Assembly (NCBI GenBank): GCA_964236735.1
Contig: CAXSFM010000002.1
Location: 1-64,000, forward strand
Direction: 5' to 3'
Length of the DNA stretch: 64,000 nucleotides
Origin: JAIVJG01 sp964236735
Lineage (GTDB): Bacteria > Acidobacteriota > Blastocatellia > Pyrinomonadales > Pyrinomonadaceae
Shown: one piece after another, positions 49,543 to 61,480 of the stretch
How the letters are laid out: each line of letters opens with the position of its first letter
How positions within the stretch are numbered: position 1 is the first letter of the stretch
Notes under the pieces: model-generated
What the model saw: the letters and a program-made list of their open reading frames with translations, nothing else
The model's database searches: none
Told to the model about the DNA's origin: nothing
Program-made: the position numbers and the translations under genes

Positions 49543-51243
49543 ATGTCCGCCTCGCCACACAGCAACAATAATTTCTGGCCGACCGCGCGCCACTACGCGG
49601 AGGCCGTGCAGTGCCCGCCCATCTGCTTCGAGGAGCCTGCGTTGAAGGCTTCGCTGCCGGCGGTTGACCGTCTGGGAATGCCGCTCGTCACGTCGGGGCA
49701 GTTCGCTTACGTCTTCAAACTCAACGCGCCACACGCAGGCGGCGAGACGCTGGCCGTGCGCTGCTTTCGTGGTTACCTGGGCGACCGCGAGGCGCGTTAC
49801 ACCGCGCTCGACGCGCATCTGCGCGCGCACCGCATCAACGCCCTGCCGCGCTTCAGGTATCTGCCGAAAGGCATCCTCGTCGCCGGAGGGCGTTACCCTC
49901 TGCTCGTCATGGAGTGGATCGAAGGTGCGACGCTCGACGTGTATCTCGATGAAGTTATCGGGAGGCCGGATGTGCTCAGGCATCTGGCGGACGAGTGGCT
50001 GCGCTTGATGGCAGAGTTGCGCGCAGGCCAAATCGCGCACGGAGATTTACAGCACGGCAACATCATCGTCGAGCGTGGGCAGTTGCGGCTCGTTGACCTC
50101 GACGGCATGTATGTACACGCGCTCGCGGGACACACATCCAGCGAGGTCGGCCACCAGCACTACCAGCATCCACAGAGAGACGCGCATTTTTTCTCGCTCG
50201 ACGTTGACAATTTTTCCGCGCTCGTCGTCTATCTCTCGCTCATCTCTTTGGCCGCGCGCCCGTCTCTGTGGCGGGAGCATCACGACGAAAATCTTATCTT
50301 CACGAAAGCGGACTTTCTCGCGCCCGATTCTTCCGCGCTCTTTCAACAGGTGAGAGAAGTTGGCGCGGAGCAACGCGCGCTCGCTGATGCTCTCGCCGAC
50401 GCAGCAAAGGCTGACCCGCACCGGACACCGTGGCTGCTCGATCTCGTCAGCGCGAAATCAAAACTGCCCGGCTGGATTAACGCGCCCGCCGACCTGGAAG
50501 TCCACGCGCCGCGCACGCGCGAAGTGGCGCGCGCGCAGGCTCTGCCCGTCGAAGCCGCGACGCAGAGACAGTGGTCTTCATCAACCGCGACACAACAACA
50601 GCAACGTGTGCGCCCTGCGACTTCGACGACCGCTTCGGGCAGCGTCCAGACTCTGTTCAATTCCCAGCCGGCGGCCAGCACGCGCGGTGGGGTCAAGATT
50701 CTCGATCCGCTCGACGTGCATCGCAACACGTTCAAGTTCGCGAAAGGATTGATGAGTCAAACCTATTTCTTTTTCTGGATTATCTCGCCGCTTCATAGAA
50801 TGGTGGCGGCCATCTTCGGCGTCGGCAGCGGGACGGGTTTGATGTTGACCTTCATTCTGCTTTTCGTGTCATATTTTCTCTACGGATACCTGCGCGCGAT
50901 TGAAGAGGCGCGAAAGTATAAAAGCGCGAATCCGCCACCACCACTACCACTGTCCGCCGACACATCCTCGCCGTCCACACATTTTCCGCACGCGCCCGCC
51001 TCGCTCTTCGGCAGCACAACATCTACACCGACCACATCCGCGCCATCGCTCTTTAGCAGCTATACGTCGCCCGTCTCGGCTTTCAATATTCACGCGGTCG
51101 TCGGCAATCAAAGCCTGATGATTTATCACCAGCCCGATTGCTCTTGGGTGGATAAAATTTCCAGCCGCCACCGCGCGAACTTCAACACGCCTGCCTCGGC
51201 ACAGGCCGCAGGCTATCGCGCCTGTCACGTCTGCGCGCCCTAG
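49543..51243 (+). CDS. Protein kinase-like protein with Ada-type zinc-binding tail, YegI-like
   Basis: The protein has 566 residues. The kinase-like domain (about 40-300) has a Val/Phe-rich GQFAYVFKLNAP start, ALAVRCF-type lysine-poor strand (ETLAVRCFRGYL), catalytic loop AHGDLQHGNIIV and LVDLDGMYV in place of DFG. The usual ATP-binding Lys is replaced by Arg, so activity is uncertain. A Thr/Ser/Gln linker, a hydrophobic segment (FFFWIISPLHRMVAAIFGVG, then LTFILLFVSYFL) and a proline-rich stretch follow. The last 45 residues (MIYHQPDCSWVDKIS, GYRACHVCA) form a small Cys/His module like the Ada zinc domain. It completes the VWA-PP2C-kinase triad. Confidence 0.82.
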   Translation: MSASPHSNNNFWPTARHYAEAVQCPPICFEEPALKASLPAVDRLGMPLVTSGQFAYVFKLNAPHAGGETLAVRCFRGYLGDREARYTALDAHLRAHRINALPRFRYLPKGILVAGGRYPLLVMEWIEGATLDVYLDEVIGRPDVLRHLADEWLRLMAELRAGQIAHGDLQHGNIIVERGQLRLVDLDGMYVHALAGHTSSEVGHQHYQHPQRDAHFFSLDVDNFSALVVYLSLISLAARPSLWREHHDENLIFTKADFLAPDSSALFQQVREVGAEQRALADALADAAKADPHRTPWLLDLVSAKSKLPGWINAPADLEVHAPRTREVARAQALPVEAATQRQWSSSTATQQQQRVRPATSTTASGSVQTLFNSQPAASTRGGVKILDPLDVHRNTFKFAKGLMSQTYFFFWIISPLHRMVAAIFGVGSGTGLMLTFILLFVSYFLYGYLRAIEEARKYKSANPPPPLPLSADTSSPSTHFPHAPASLFGSTTSTPTTSAPSLFSSYTSPVSAFNIHAVVGNQSLMIYHQPDCSWVDKISSRHRANFNTPASAQAAGYRACHVCAP

Positions 51244-51425
51244 CCCCGTCGTCTTGAATTGACGCGCGCCGAATCTCGACTCTTTTCGGGCAAGAGCAAT
51301 TTCACTCGCGCTCAAGTTCCTTGATTCGTCGCGCGTTGCGCGTGTACAGTAGCGCCAGTTCGTTTCCCCAAAAATTTAAGCTCTTCCCTTTAAGTCGAAA
51401 AAAAACTGTCGGAGGTCATGTCTCT

Positions 51426-54032
<2,607 letters not shown>

Positions 54033-54067
54033 AAGCTGACGCTTGACGCGCGAGGCGTCGGGCGATA

Positions 54068-54117
54068 AAAATGGTTAAGCGTGAATGGAGCGAGTCGCGT
54101 CCACGCTTAACCATTTT
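54068..54117 (+). terminator. Rho-independent terminator after the OPT gene
   Basis: A perfect 16-bp stem (54068-54083 with 54102-54117) with an 18-nt loop is followed by GCTTTTTCC. It lies 36 bp after the OPT stop. Confidence 0.85.
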
Positions 54118-54261
54118 GCTTTTTCCGAAGGACGAAGGCCGCTCGCTGTGCCTTGTCTCACACCACACTCTCCAATGTCCGGCGCGGCACGCCGCCTCGC
54201 CGTCGTTCACCGCTCAACTTTTAACTGCTATCTTTGACTTGACCGAAGGAAACATCCGGCC

Positions 54262-55158
54262 ATGAACAAACACCTCGCGCATAAATTCTTCGCGCGCTTC
54301 CACTTCATCAGCACGCACGCAGTTCTGCCGCTCGCTTTGACGTGCGCCGCCGTCATTGCCGTTTCAGCGCAGACGAAAACGCCAGTCACGTCCGATGGCA
54401 ACCATCAGCCCATGCCAGCCGTCGGCACTGTGGCATCCCACGCCGCCACTGCTGCGTCGCCATCTGATACGGTGCGCGCGTTTTACAAAGCTCTCCGCGA
54501 GCGACGTTTCCGCGACGCCTTCGCGATGTCAATTTATAAACCGGCGGTCGAGCCTTTGAGCGATGCGGAGTTTGAAGAGTTGCGTCCCGACTTCGAGCGC
54601 ACGGCGGCGGCCATCTCCGACAAGTTCGAGATTACAGGCGAGCAGATCACCAACGAGACGGCCACCGTCTTCGTGCGCGGCGCGGACGGGGACGACACAG
54701 GGTCGCCGACGCCCGTCACGCTCTTTCGCGACAGCAGCAGCAGCAGCAGCAGCGGCGTCTGGATTATCGGCGACCGCGCGGATCAAGAGGCCGTCAAAAA
54801 AAGCGGCAAGGATTTTTTCTTCAACGCGCGTGTCGAGACGCATCAGGATGAAGTGCAAAAAATGTTGCAGCGGCTGCCGGCGGCTGAACTGATTTACGGC
54901 TCGCAACGCGGCGGCATCTTCGGTGACTTGAACGCGCTCGTTGATGCCGGGCTGATGCCAAAGGATTTGCTCGGCACGGAATCAACCGGCTACCGCATCC
55001 ACGTCGCGGTCGGCAAAGACGGCAAGGGTTACGTCGCCGGAGCCGAGCCGGAGCGTTACGGGCGCACGGGCAGACTCTCTTTCTACATTGACAATCAGAC
55101 GCTCCTGAAAAGTGAGGACAACAAAGGCAAGCCCCTCAAGTCTCCACAGAAAAAATGA
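54262..55158 (+). CDS. Exported protein with pilin-like C-terminal region
   Basis: The protein has 298 residues. The signal peptide ends near AVSAQ. Residues about 70-170 resemble a DUF4878-type lipoprotein domain (SDTVRAFYKALRERRFRDAF). The C-terminal 100 residues (AAELIYGSQRGGIFGDLNAL, GLMPKDLLGTESTGYRIHVA, GRTGRLSFYIDNQ) look like the globular part of type IV pilin-like proteins, but there is no prepilin leader. A run of eight Ser codes for a flexible loop. The stop codon overlaps the next start (ATGA), so the two genes are coupled. Confidence 0.7.
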   Translation: MNKHLAHKFFARFHFISTHAVLPLALTCAAVIAVSAQTKTPVTSDGNHQPMPAVGTVASHAATAASPSDTVRAFYKALRERRFRDAFAMSIYKPAVEPLSDAEFEELRPDFERTAAAISDKFEITGEQITNETATVFVRGADGDDTGSPTPVTLFRDSSSSSSSGVWIIGDRADQEAVKKSGKDFFFNARVETHQDEVQKMLQRLPAAELIYGSQRGGIFGDLNALVDAGLMPKDLLGTESTGYRIHVAVGKDGKGYVAGAEPERYGRTGRLSFYIDNQTLLKSEDNKGKPLKSPQKK

Positions 55159-57113
55159 ACGCTCACACCGAACAGTCCTTCGCCGTCCCCGCGCGCTTCG
55201 CCCTCGTCACGACGCTCGCCTGCCTCCTGCTCGCGTGCTGCTCCGCCTGTGCCGTCTCAATGGCGGGCGCGCAGACGATGAACTCAAACATGACTATCAC
55301 GAATGCCAACGTGACTATCATGTCGAACATAAACGGCTCGATGCAATCGTCGAGCGTGAAAGAAGAGCCGAAGTCAACAATTTACGGTCGCGCCATCTAC
55401 GACGACACGGGACGGCCCGTGCGGCGCGCGCGCGTCATACTGATCAGTTCAGATAAAAAAGTGCCGGAGCGTTCCGGCCTGACGAACGCGAGCGGCGAGT
55501 TTCGTGTTAAGAACGTTCCCGCCGGCAGTTACTTCGCCGCCGTTGATGCCCCCGGCACGATCTCGCCCATCAGCCTACTCGATCTTGTTGCGCTCAAAAA
55601 GGACGAAATTGGTTTCGCCTCCGTGCGCGCGCAGTTCGATGAGATAGATGTTGACGGCAAGACCGATAAAGAAATCAACGTGCGCGCCAAACGTGGCGCG
55701 GCCATCGGCGGCAGAGTCACTTACGCCGACGGTGATGCGGCCATCAACGTTCCCGTCACCATCCTGCGCCGCGACGATGAAAGCAAGCGTCTCATGCAAG
55801 TCTTCGTCGGACTCAGCCGGTTGTCATTCAACGGGATGAGAACGGACGACCGCGGCATGTTTCGCGTCGCGGGATTGCCGCCCGGCGAGTATCTCGTCGC
55901 CGTCACGGAGATGATTGCACACGGCGAGGAAAGAAATAGCAGGTACGAAATAGACATCTATCTGGCGAGTGATACGTTGGCAATGACTTTCTATCCATCC
56001 GTCACGCGCGTGAAAAAGGCGACGCCCGTCCGTGTCGAGGCCGGCGAAGATCGCGGCGGCGTGGACATCACCATCGCCGAGCGCGGCCTGCACACGCTCT
56101 CCGGCGTCGTGCGCGGCGGGCGCGATGGGCGACCCGTGCAGAACGCCGCCGTCACCTTCACGCCCAAAGAGACGGATGCGACGAGCAGCGGCGACATCAA
56201 CAACGTCTCTCTCTTAACCAACGATTCGCCGGTCAAGGCGGCGACAGACGAGCAGGGGCGTTGGCAGTTCAACGAGTTGCCAGACGGCATCTACACAATT
56301 TCAGTCGTTCCGCCGAGCAAGCATCTGGACGATGTGATGTCAACTATGCCGACGACCCCAAACACGGCGGAAGCATCCGCGCGCCCTGTGCAGAAGAAAA
56401 AGTCCTACGCGCCGAAGCAGCAGGATGTGAAGATCGCCGGTAGCGATGTGGCGGATGTCACGACCGTCCTCGCGGAAGGCGGGCGCATCTCCGGCACATA
56501 CACGCGCGAAGGCACGAAGGAAGAAAAGGGTTCTTACGAGTACGTGAGGTTTTTTGTTGAGACAGGCGACGGACAAAGTCTCGCCGCAAGTGGCAGTGAC
56601 AACGGTAAGTTCACGCTTGACGGCATCCCGTCCGGCAAGATGTTTCTGCGTGATGGCACTTACAGGTATGGAGGTCAGAACGAGTACGTCAAGTCAATGA
56701 CCTGGCGCGGGCATGATTTGCTGCGCGAGCCGCTCGACATTGCGGAGGATACCGAGATTGATGACGTGCAGGTCGTCTTCGCCTCAGACGTGGCGACGCT
56801 CGACGTTCGCGCGTTCGCGGCCTCTGACAAACATGCTGCGGTGCGCGGCGCGCTCGTGCTGCTCGCTCCCGCCGACGCCGCGCAATGGTCGCGGCTTGAC
56901 GCGCAGCAATACTCCTGCACGTCAAACGCAAACGGCGCGTGCAGTATCAGGCGCGCGCCGGGTGAATATCTCGTTGTCGCGCTCGCGCCCGGCGCGCGTC
57001 AGGACAAACTCGAAACTGTCATTCGCGAACAGGCCGCAGATGCAATGCGCGTGACGTTGCGCGCGAATGAGCGTAAGTCGCTGGAAGTCGTCGTGCCGGA
57101 CGGCGGCAAGTGA
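55155..57113 (+). CDS. Exported carboxypeptidase-regulatory-like / Cna-B-type repeat protein
   Basis: The protein has 652 residues. The signal segment (LVTTLACLLLACCSACAVSM) contains Cys residues but no clear lipobox. Several beta-sandwich repeats follow, each with a GRPVxxARV or GxxxxNVPAGSY pattern (YGRAIYDDTGRPVRRARVIL, FRVKNVPAGSYFAAVDA, FRVAGLPPGEYLVAVTE, LSGVVRGGRDGRPVQNAAVT). Such domains occur in surface proteins and TonB-receptor neighbourhoods of Acidobacteriota. The gene overlaps the preceding one by 4 bp. Ligand unknown. Confidence 0.8.
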   Translation: MNAHTEQSFAVPARFALVTTLACLLLACCSACAVSMAGAQTMNSNMTITNANVTIMSNINGSMQSSSVKEEPKSTIYGRAIYDDTGRPVRRARVILISSDKKVPERSGLTNASGEFRVKNVPAGSYFAAVDAPGTISPISLLDLVALKKDEIGFASVRAQFDEIDVDGKTDKEINVRAKRGAAIGGRVTYADGDAAINVPVTILRRDDESKRLMQVFVGLSRLSFNGMRTDDRGMFRVAGLPPGEYLVAVTEMIAHGEERNSRYEIDIYLASDTLAMTFYPSVTRVKKATPVRVEAGEDRGGVDITIAERGLHTLSGVVRGGRDGRPVQNAAVTFTPKETDATSSGDINNVSLLTNDSPVKAATDEQGRWQFNELPDGIYTISVVPPSKHLDDVMSTMPTTPNTAEASARPVQKKKSYAPKQQDVKIAGSDVADVTTVLAEGGRISGTYTREGTKEEKGSYEYVRFFVETGDGQSLAASGSDNGKFTLDGIPSGKMFLRDGTYRYGGQNEYVKSMTWRGHDLLREPLDIAEDTEIDDVQVVFASDVATLDVRAFAASDKHAAVRGALVLLAPADAAQWSRLDAQQYSCTSNANGACSIRRAPGEYLVVALAPGARQDKLETVIREQAADAMRVTLRANERKSLEVVVPDGGK

Positions 57114-57209
57114 GTCCGAGAAAAATTCGCCTCTCCCTTTTGCTTCTCGATGACGCTCCTGCTGTGCGGCGATTCGCCGTGCCACGAGCGTCTGGCGAAA
57201 GGAGGACTG

Positions 57210-57635
57210 ATGCCGGAATTGATGCGTGAGATCGCCAACCGCCTGCGCGAGTACGTCGGCAACCGACGACGCGAGACGCGACACAAGACGCGCCTTGTCG
57301 TCGCCGTCTCGCTGCTCGACTCGCGCCCGCGCGCGCACCCCTCCGCGCTCGAAGGCCACACGCGCGACTTAAGCGCGAACGGTCTCTCATTCATCCTCCC
57401 CGCCATTCGCATCGCCGACCGTTACCTGACCGGAGCCGAGCACACGCTTCGCATCACGCTGCAACTGCCCCTTGGCCCCGTCCAACTCTACGCCACGCCC
57501 GCGCGCTACGAACGCCTCGACGCCGGCGAAGGCGACACGACGCCCGCCGGTTATCTCCTCGGCGTCCACATCAAAGAGATGAGTGACGCGCACCGCAGCC
57601 TGTACGTTGAATATTTAGAGACACTGAAAAAGTGA
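57210..57635 (+). CDS. PilZ-domain protein
   Basis: The protein has 141 residues from MPELMREI, fixed by AAAGGAGG 6 nt upstream. The two c-di-GMP-binding motifs are present: RRETRHKTR (RxxxR) and TRDLSANGLSF (DxSxxG). A beta-barrel continues to GYLLGVHIKEM. It probably senses cyclic di-GMP and controls surface structures. It lies behind two exported surface proteins on the same strand, but 96 bp separate them. Confidence 0.88.
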   Translation: MPELMREIANRLREYVGNRRRETRHKTRLVVAVSLLDSRPRAHPSALEGHTRDLSANGLSFILPAIRIADRYLTGAEHTLRITLQLPLGPVQLYATPARYERLDAGEGDTTPAGYLLGVHIKEMSDAHRSLYVEYLETLKK

Positions 57636-57710
57636 TGAGTGATAAGTGATGAGTGATAAGAAAAACCGTCTTTTCTTTCTCATCACTCATCACTTATCAC
57701 TCATCACTTG
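57630..57710. repeat. Long inverted repeat (GTGATGAGTGATAAG family), between convergent genes
   Basis: Arms 57630-57659 and about 57680-57709 are near-perfect reverse complements. The repeat starts inside the PilZ stop codon and ends at the stop of the CBM9-like gene, so both genes finish within it. It may serve as a shared terminator. Confidence 0.85.
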
Positions 57711-58525
57711 AATTTGATGTACCCGAATTTTTCCGGGACGTGGAAGGAAGCTTCCGGCGTGTGCGTGGGTTGCCATGCGAGGTAGCCGCGCGTTTCGCCC
57801 GCGCCGATGCAGCGGAAGAGGTTCGCGCGCCAACGCTCGCCCGCGCGGGGCGTATGCTTCAACGCTTTCCAGGGCACGCGCATCGCGAGCATCAACGTCG
57901 CTTCGTTTGTGCTGTGCGCCGTCATGGGCGTTGGCGACAGCGTCGCCATTTCCATGGCTGATGATGTCATGCCGGAGCGATAATTCCAGTCGGTCTCGCG
58001 TCCCTGCGGTGTGACGTGAATCGCCAGATCAATCCATTCGCCGGTGGGCGCAACCTCAAACTCGAAGTAGCGTGTAATGTCTTTCGTGTTCGGCGCGATG
58101 AACATTTCGCACACGTCTCGATCCCAGAGGCCGATGGTTTTACGCGCGAGTTGCGGCGAGGGGGCGACGATGAGCGGCTCGGACTGTTGACACTTAAAAC
58201 GCGCGACCAATCCTTCGTCATCCCACAGAATACGCGCCTCCGCACGTCGAGACGCGGGAGCATCCTCGCCCGACCAGTAGCGCGCGAGTTGCACGGGGCG
58301 CGCTTCATTCCAAGCGGCGTGCGCGAAGTCTGCGGCGGCGACACGCTCGCGCGTGTGATGCGCCTCGACGACGTTCGTGATTTCGTAATTGCTCGACACA
58401 GTAGTAGCCGTAACCGCACCCGCCTTCTTCTTTTGCTGCCAGCCAACACGCCCGCGCGCGGCGGCAGTAGCAGAGATGCCCGCGCATGAGGCCAGAGAAG
58501 TCAAAATAAAATCGCGTCTTCGCAT
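57704..58525 (-). CDS. Exported CBM9-like carbohydrate-binding protein
   Basis: The protein has 273 residues. The N-terminus MRRRDFILTSLASCAGISAT is a Tat-type signal. The mature domain matches carbohydrate-binding family 9-like proteins: ARYWSGEDAPASRRAEARIL, LWDRDVCEMFIAPN, YFEFEVAPTGEWIDLAI, and a C-terminal GYLAWQPTHTPEASFHVPEK. It is probably periplasmic and sugar-binding without catalysis. It is a single gene on the minus strand. Confidence 0.82.
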   Translation of the reverse strand: MRRRDFILTSLASCAGISATAAARGRVGWQQKKKAGAVTATTVSSNYEITNVVEAHHTRERVAAADFAHAAWNEARPVQLARYWSGEDAPASRRAEARILWDDEGLVARFKCQQSEPLIVAPSPQLARKTIGLWDRDVCEMFIAPNTKDITRYFEFEVAPTGEWIDLAIHVTPQGRETDWNYRSGMTSSAMEMATLSPTPMTAHSTNEATLMLAMRVPWKALKHTPRAGERWRANLFRCIGAGETRGYLAWQPTHTPEASFHVPEKFGYIKFK

Positions 58526-58628
58526 CGTCCAGTACAGCCTCTTGACCCACCTGTCGTCAACTACAATCTTGTCTGACCATTGATGTCAGGCGCACGCTCC
58601 GAAGCGAGGAAAGCGACTGCCATCTTAA

Positions 58629-60659
58629 CTATGTCCGCTTATGCTTCTCGAACCATTCGCGCAGGAAGAGCATTTGCGCGATGCGATTTGAAGGATGGCG
58701 CAGCGTGAAGTCGGCGTTGAAGCCGTGATACTCGTCCGCGAGACGCACCATCGCGGTGTCAATCTTACGGAGCTTGAGCGCGCGATAATATTGCTCGGTC
58801 TGCTCAAGCGGCGTGCGGAGGTCGAGTTCGCCGACGAGCAACATCGTCGGCGTCTTGACGTTGCCGACGTAGCTGATGGGCGAGCGGCGCGTGTATTCTT
58901 CCGCGTCTTCCCACGGCAGCTTTTTGAAGTTGTAGTACCAGTCGGACGAGTCGGTCGTGCCGACGAACGAGTACCAGTTCACCACCGGTTTCATGGCGAC
59001 GGCGGCGGCGAAACGGTCTGTGTGGCCGACAATCCAAGTAGTCAGCACTCCGCCGCCGGAGCCGCCGGTGACGAACAGGTTGCGTTCGTCTATGTAGCCG
59101 CGCTTTGTCACTTCATCCACGCCGCGCATGAGGTCTGTGTAATCGTCGCCGGGATAATTGTTGTTGATGGCGTTGCCGAACGCTTGGCCGTAGCCGGTCG
59201 AGCCGCGCGGGTTGGTGTAGAGGACGACGTAGCCGTTCGCGGCGTGATTCTGAAACTCGAAGTTGAAGCCGACGCCGTACATCGAATGCGGGCCGCCGTG
59301 AATGTAGAGGATGAGCGGGTATTTCTTCGACGCATCGAAGTCGGGCGGCTTCACTATCCAGCCCTGTATTTTCATCCCACCAATAGAGTCGTACCAGATT
59401 TCTTCGACCGTGCCGAGCTTGCGGCCTTCGAGTACATCGTCGTTGACGGAGACGAGCTTGCGCGCCGTCTGCGGCTTGCCGGGCGTGAAGATGCCGATCT
59501 CCGCCGGCGAGTTGGCGCGCGTGCGTGTGGCGACGGCGAGACCGTTTTTGCTCATCGAGGTGACGCTTAAGATTTGCACGCCGTCGGTCAACTGTCTCGG
59601 CTTTTCGCCACCTGTGGACTTGAACCAGAAGTTTTGCGTGCCTTTATCTTCCGTCGTGAAGTAGATGCCGCTCCCGTCTTCCGCCCAGATGAGGCCGGAG
59701 GGCGTGCGGTCGAAGTCGGCGGTGAGTGTGCGCTTGTTCGTGCCGTCGGCATTCATCACGTAGAGATGCGAGACGTTGTAGGTGTTGTCGTTCTGATCGT
59801 TGCCGATGTAGGCGATGAGTCGTCCGTCGGGAGAGACAGTCGGGTTCTGGTCGGGGCCGTCGCGGTCTGTCAGTTGGCGAATCCCGCCGCCCGCGAGCGA
59901 GACCGTGTAGATGTCCGCGCCGCCGCGCAGATACTCAGCATCGTTTTTGCGAACCGCGCTGAAGACGATTGCTTGCGAGTCGCGCATCCATTCGGGCGCG
60001 CCGTGCTGGTAGTCGCCGTCTGTCAGTTGGCGCGGCGTGCCGCCTTCGTCGGAGATGACGAAGATGTGCGAGAAGCCTTCGGGACGCCAGCCAGCCCCGT
60101 CGTTGCGATAGTTAAGACGGTCAACGACGCGCGGCGCATCCACCCACTTCGCGCCCGCCGGTCGCTCCGGCATCTTGATTTTCAATCCCGGATTGCCGGG
60201 CACGTTCATGTTGAAAGCGATGTGCTTGCCGTCCGGCGACCAACTGATGTTCGACGGCGCGCGATCAAGCCGCGTCAACTGTGTCTCGCCCGGCGCATCA
60301 ATCCACTTGACGAAAATTTGCGCGCCCTGCGGTTGACCCGCCGCGACGTAGGCGATGCGCCTGCCGTCGGGCGACCAAGCGGCCTGCGCGCCCTTCGCGA
60401 AGAAACGATTGCGCCCGCCGTCCGCATCAACCATCCAGATTTCATCTTCGTACTTGTCGTTGACCTTGTCTGTCCAGCGTCGCGTGTAAGCTACCTGCTT
60501 GCCGTCCGGCGAAATCTGCGGGTTGGCGACGAGTTCCCAATCGAGAAACTGCTCGACGTTCAGGCGGTCGCGCTGTTGTTGTTGCTGCGCGTCAACCATC
60601 ATGCACGGCGCAAGCGCGACGAGCATGACGAAAGCGTAGATGATGTTGCTTCGTCTCAT
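58629..60659 (-). CDS. Exported S9-family prolyl oligopeptidase-like peptidase
   Basis: The protein has 676 residues from MRRSNIIYAF, with GGAG upstream; an earlier start would hide the signal peptide, which ends at MVDAQ. The N-terminal half is a propeller with SPDGKQVAYTRR, SPDGRRIAYVAAG and SPDGRLIAYIGND blades. The C-terminal alpha/beta hydrolase has nucleophile FVTGGSGGGVLTTW, Asp in LVGELDLRTP and His in DEYHGFNAD. It cleaves peptides outside the cytoplasm. Confidence 0.93.
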   Translation of the reverse strand: MRRSNIIYAFVMLVALAPCMMVDAQQQQQRDRLNVEQFLDWELVANPQISPDGKQVAYTRRWTDKVNDKYEDEIWMVDADGGRNRFFAKGAQAAWSPDGRRIAYVAAGQPQGAQIFVKWIDAPGETQLTRLDRAPSNISWSPDGKHIAFNMNVPGNPGLKIKMPERPAGAKWVDAPRVVDRLNYRNDGAGWRPEGFSHIFVISDEGGTPRQLTDGDYQHGAPEWMRDSQAIVFSAVRKNDAEYLRGGADIYTVSLAGGGIRQLTDRDGPDQNPTVSPDGRLIAYIGNDQNDNTYNVSHLYVMNADGTNKRTLTADFDRTPSGLIWAEDGSGIYFTTEDKGTQNFWFKSTGGEKPRQLTDGVQILSVTSMSKNGLAVATRTRANSPAEIGIFTPGKPQTARKLVSVNDDVLEGRKLGTVEEIWYDSIGGMKIQGWIVKPPDFDASKKYPLILYIHGGPHSMYGVGFNFEFQNHAANGYVVLYTNPRGSTGYGQAFGNAINNNYPGDDYTDLMRGVDEVTKRGYIDERNLFVTGGSGGGVLTTWIVGHTDRFAAAVAMKPVVNWYSFVGTTDSSDWYYNFKKLPWEDAEEYTRRSPISYVGNVKTPTMLLVGELDLRTPLEQTEQYYRALKLRKIDTAMVRLADEYHGFNADFTLRHPSNRIAQMLFLREWFEKHKRT

Positions 60660-60767
60660 GTGTTGATTCTCCGTGACTGAGTCGGTTAGGGGGCGAGAGG
60701 ATTCTACTTCAACTTCGGGCAATTCCATCCATGAGATTTACCAAGACAGAGACTAAACTTATTGCAT

Positions 60768-61313
60768 TCACCAAACTTCGTTCGCTCCATTTGGCACATC
60801 TAAATAATCATAGTTATCAACAGTGAAATGCATGACTCCTTGATGCTTCCCAAACGGATATTCTCTGAATTGCGTTTCGCAAGCTCCTTTTTGTGCAGTT
60901 GCCCAAAGGAGCGGATGTCCGCTTAATACCCGCGCATATAAAACTTTTCCTCTTTCATCTACCAACACATGGACTGAAACTGTGCCAGCAATTCTGGCAG
61001 CTTTCCCTATTGGTGGAAATGGAATTACAGGACGGCATTTGATGATAGGACAATCGTTGTGACAAACCGGAAGGGAGCTTTTAAGTGGATGTTCCTTAAA
61101 AAATGTGCTGACGATTTCTGCATTTTCTTTATTACAAGCAAAGTTTTCATACTTTACGTCCTGCTCATAAAGTTTGCTCTTCCAAGATTGAACCGCTTGT
61201 TTATTGCCTTGAGAGTGCGTAATAGAAGACTCATGAAGGCAAGTCAACAAAACTAATCCAATAGAGAGTAGAAACAAGAAAGCTGGCGGGTGAAATATTC
61301 TGTTACTCAACAT
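60768..61313 (-). CDS. Low-GC protein with TonB C-terminal-like domain
   Basis: The protein has 181 residues, with a GGAGAAG site upstream. An N-terminal helix (PPAFLFLLSIGLVLLTCL) anchors or exports it. The middle has four cysteines (NFACNKENAE, PVCHNDCPIIKC). The C-terminus is TonB-like (AARIAGTVSVHVLVDERG, KVLYARVLSGHPLL). Base composition is far more AT-rich than its neighbours, so recent transfer is likely. It lacks the long Pro-rich linker of true TonB, so it is unlikely to span the periplasm. Confidence 0.75.
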   Translation of the reverse strand: MLSNRIFHPPAFLFLLSIGLVLLTCLHESSITHSQGNKQAVQSWKSKLYEQDVKYENFACNKENAEIVSTFFKEHPLKSSLPVCHNDCPIIKCRPVIPFPPIGKAARIAGTVSVHVLVDERGKVLYARVLSGHPLLWATAQKGACETQFREYPFGKHQGVMHFTVDNYDYLDVPNGANEVW

Positions 61314-61480
61314 GAACTTCTCCTTATTGAGATTTCTTTAATTCAGACACTCGTTAGAAAAGAAAGTTTCCAACAATCAAAAATAATCAGTGACGCAGTA
61401 TGAAGAATAAGTGTTCGCGGAGAGGTAAATATAACAGAGATGCGAGTGAGAAGCGGCGGAGTGAATGCTGCCCCCATTCC

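Noticed and set aside
58695..60680. Two long plus-strand frames (291 and 368 codons) opposite the S9 peptidase
   Set aside because: Both are shadows of a well-supported gene with signal peptide and catalytic triad; their composition is Arg/Val/Ala-biased.
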